DNA from: Litoribrevibacter euphylliae
Lineage (GTDB): Bacteria; Pseudomonadota; Gammaproteobacteria; Pseudomonadales; Litoribrevibacteraceae
NCBI RefSeq assembly: GCF_042646085.1
Contig: NZ_JBHRSZ010000007.1
Coordinates: 558,001 to 622,000, forward strand
Length of the DNA stretch: 64,000 bases
Direction of reading: 5' to 3'
Shown here: positions 61,971 to 64,000 of the stretch, one piece after another
Position numbering within the stretch: the first letter of the stretch is position 1
How the letters are laid out: each line of letters starts with the position of its first letter
Program-made: the position numbers and the translations under genes
Notes under the pieces: model-generated
What the model was told of the DNA's origin: nothing
The model's input: only the letters and a program-made list of their open reading frames with translations
Database searches by the model: none

Positions 61971-64000
61971 ATGAAGTTGATTCGAGAAAATAAGTTTAAA
62001 AAAGGCGTATTAGCGGTCGCCATATCAGCAGCACTTACCGGATGTAATCTTTTTGATGATGACGATGATTCAAGTTCATCATCCAGTTCTACAAGTCAAA
62101 CAACGAGCTTCAATGTTTCTTTAGGCAATGCCCCTCAAACCTTGGCATCTGCCAGTTTCGATTGGACCAATCCATTATCTGCCATTGTTCCTCAGGCGTA
62201 TGCGGCTACCACAGGCTTGGATGAAACTAACTTCAAAGTAGTGATTGTTGATGAAAACGGAAATGCCGTTGAGGTCTTCGAATTAACGGCTGATCAGGTG
62301 GAAGAATCTCCTGCTGGTTCAGGGAACTACATTATTGAAGCTCCGGGTGTGCCTCAGTTGAACTGTGTGATTGCGGTAAATGTGGACGGTGAGTTACAAG
62401 TGCAGGCGGGTGAATCATTAGCCGCGTCGAATGCGCTCTTTGCTCCAACTACAGCTACCGATATTGATGTCGACTTAGAATCTACCGTTGCTTATCAACA
62501 GTTTTTAGATTCGGTTCAGGAGAGCGGTGGGTTTGATCAATACGATGTGGATGATCCTGGTCAGGTCGCAGCCGTTGAGCAGTTGGTGAATAACGTTCAG
62601 CAACAATTAGAAGAATTGGATCTTGAGGATTACCTGGGCAATAACAGTCTTGAAACCATTCTTTCTGGTGAAAATATCGTTGACGAAAATGATCAGGCGG
62701 TTGATTGGGAGGCAGTTGTAGAGCAGGTTGTTCAAGAAGTTATTCAGGAGCAAATCGATGATATTCAGAATGCAACCTCTACCACCATTGCCAGCTTGAT
62801 TCAAAGTGGTGGCCTGAATTGGTTCGATGCCGATGTTGATACTGAATTCAGTCAGGATAACGAGCCATATATTCAAGACTTCAGAGAGCTGGAAGTAGAG
62901 CGTGGCACTATTAGTGCGACAGGTGTTGAGACCTTCTATGAGTACGATTTTGAGGAAGATGCTTGGAGCGAAGGCGAAACCTTTGATCCTGATACTGAAG
63001 AGGCAGATGACGACCTCGTACTCACCGCTGATGGCTGGGTAAATAGCTCTGATTCTTTTGAAGTAGTAGAAGTGGATACCGAGGAAGGTACGGTTCTGAT
63101 TCAGGACGTATTAGTAAATAGCGTTCAATCTCTGGTTAGTACTTTGCAGGCGATTGATCTTGAAGGTAAGAACATTGAGGAGTTCCTTGATGAAAATGCA
63201 GACCAAGAAGATCTGGCAACCTTTATGGATTCTGATGCTGTCTTTAGCGAAGGCGCAACGGGTGTGAAGATCAGTGTTGCAGAAGTGAACGATACGTATT
63301 ACTTGTGGTATGAGCCAGGTAATGACGATGGCACCTGCTGGGATAATGAAACGCCACTTGCGGCGGACTTGGGTGGTAATTGTGAGCGAGTTTGGCAAAA
63401 CAACTCGGAAACAGCTCCAACTACGCTGGCACAGTTAGTGACGGATACGGCATCAACGGTGGATAATATTAACGCATCGACCACTGCTATTTGGTTCAAT
63501 AATGCGTTGGTTGAGTTAGTTGAAACCACTGAATTGAATGAAGAAACGGAAGAAACTACTACGGTACGTACTGCCCAATTCTTCCTTCAGGACAGTGCAA
63601 GTGGTGCTTATTCGTTATTCACGCCAGAGGATGAGTCCACCCCGGAATGGTCGTATCAAACACCGGACGGTTTGGCAGAGGGTGAATCTTTAATCCACTT
63701 GCCAATTCCCGATGAGTTACTTGATGAATTGGATATGGACGATGATGAAAGTGTCCGTGTCTTTGCCGTTCATCAAGGCTTTGTCCGTCAGGGTAGCTTC
63801 ATTGCTGCAGGATCCACTGAAGATGACAATGGTGAGTGGGTCTTCAATGCAACCGCTGCGGAAGATATCGTCGAAACTTTTGATAGTATTTATCAGGATA
63901 CTTTCTTGGTTGATTGTTTCTATGAATCTGGCTGGGATGATGATGCCTTTAATGGTTTAGGTGCACCTGTCGAACCAAATACTCTGAAAGCGTTTGACGC
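61971..64000 (+). CDS. Large acidic lipoprotein of unknown function (cut by window end)
   Basis: I translated this by hand from the ATG at 61971 (ggagag before it); the frame is open to the end of the window, at least 676 residues. A lipoprotein signal (lipobox LTGC) is followed by an Asp/Ser run. The rest is very acidic, with Thr/Asn/Asp-rich segments, Trp-Asp-Asp patterns and scattered Cys (LNCVIAVN, TCWDN, GNCERVW, VDCFYE). I see no named domain. It is probably an outer-membrane-anchored surface protein. The remainder is outside the window. Confidence 0.75.
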   Translation, partial: MKLIRENKFKKGVLAVAISAALTGCNLFDDDDDSSSSSSSTSQTTSFNVSLGNAPQTLASASFDWTNPLSAIVPQAYAATTGLDETNFKVVIVDENGNAVEVFELTADQVEESPAGSGNYIIEAPGVPQLNCVIAVNVDGELQVQAGESLAASNALFAPTTATDIDVDLESTVAYQQFLDSVQESGGFDQYDVDDPGQVAAVEQLVNNVQQQLEELDLEDYLGNNSLETILSGENIVDENDQAVDWEAVVEQVVQEVIQEQIDDIQNATSTTIASLIQSGGLNWFDADVDTEFSQDNEPYIQDFRELEVERGTISATGVETFYEYDFEEDAWSEGETFDPDTEEADDDLVLTADGWVNSSDSFEVVEVDTEEGTVLIQDVLVNSVQSLVSTLQAIDLEGKNIEEFLDENADQEDLATFMDSDAVFSEGATGVKISVAEVNDTYYLWYEPGNDDGTCWDNETPLAADLGGNCERVWQNNSETAPTTLAQLVTDTASTVDNINASTTAIWFNNALVELVETTELNEETEETTTVRTAQFFLQDSASGAYSLFTPEDESTPEWSYQTPDGLAEGESLIHLPIPDELLDELDMDDDESVRVFAVHQGFVRQGSFIAAGSTEDDNGEWVFNATAAEDIVETFDSIYQDTFLVDCFYESGWDDDAFNGLGAPVEPNTLKAFD

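Noticed and set aside
1..64000. CRISPR arrays, rRNA and tRNA genes
   Set aside because: I looked for regularly spaced repeats and tRNA or rRNA landmarks and saw none that I could support.

Overview
The window reads as a chromosomal segment of a marine, heterotrophic gammaproteobacterium of the Oceanospirillales type. Supporting this are dense gene packing, moderate GC, FabY-type ketoacyl synthase, RhlE, NudC, GshB, TopB and FadH of gammaproteobacterial type, several c-di-GMP and chemotaxis proteins, and many lipid-handling enzymes. The genus is an inference; there is no rRNA or tRNA in the window to fix it.

Layout. 1-5 kb: the start of a Fur-regulated TonB siderophore receptor, a diheme cytochrome c, a cytosolic PAS-PAS chemoreceptor and an acyl-CoA dehydrogenase. 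5-13 kb: cell-surface proteins of poorly known function (a DUF3857/transglutaminase membrane protein, a signal-anchored protein, a zinc-peptidase-like lipoprotein, a 56-residue membrane protein) and a Na+/H+ antiporter with a cyclic-nucleotide-binding-like tail. 13-24 kb: a signalling block with a CBS-PAS-GGDEF-EAL protein, a LuxP-like AI-2 binding protein with its own histidine kinase, a periplasmic PilJ-type sensor domain protein and an EAL-HDOD protein. A small inverted-repeat element (MITE-like, 263 bp, TTAA duplication) lies just upstream of the LuxP operon. 24-38 kb: cholesterol-oxidase-like GMC enzyme, outer-membrane barrel, 2,4-dienoyl-CoA reductase, lipoprotein alkaline phosphatase with a Pho-box candidate, TopB, a solute-binding protein, RhlE, a SEC-C protein, an XRE regulator and a beta-propeller protein.

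38-46 kb is the most accessory-looking part: a bacterial lipoxygenase with all five iron ligands, two unknown small genes, and an Rhs polymorphic toxin with a C-terminal TNT (NAD+ glycohydrolase) domain followed with no gap by a Cys-rich probable immunity gene. 46-64 kb: GshB with a perfect 16-bp dyad in front of its ribosome-binding site, a crotonase, FabY, an EamA exporter divergent from a MocR regulator with six copies of a 9-bp operator-like word between them, an M4-like metalloprotease lipoprotein with PKD and GEVED domains, a SUKH protein, NudC, a YbaK-type deacylase, acetoacetyl-CoA synthetase, a LuxR-type regulator, and the start of a large acidic lipoprotein cut by the window end.

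The strongest candidates for something new are the LuxP/kinase pair outside Vibrio, in which every AI-2 contact residue I can recall is kept but the kinase has no receiver domain, and the Rhs-TNT/zinc-ribbon pair. The fatty-acid genes (acyl-CoA dehydrogenase, FadH, crotonase, FabY, acetoacetyl-CoA synthetase, lipoxygenase, GMC oxidase) are scattered rather than in one operon, so a lipid-rich lifestyle is suggested but not a single pathway.
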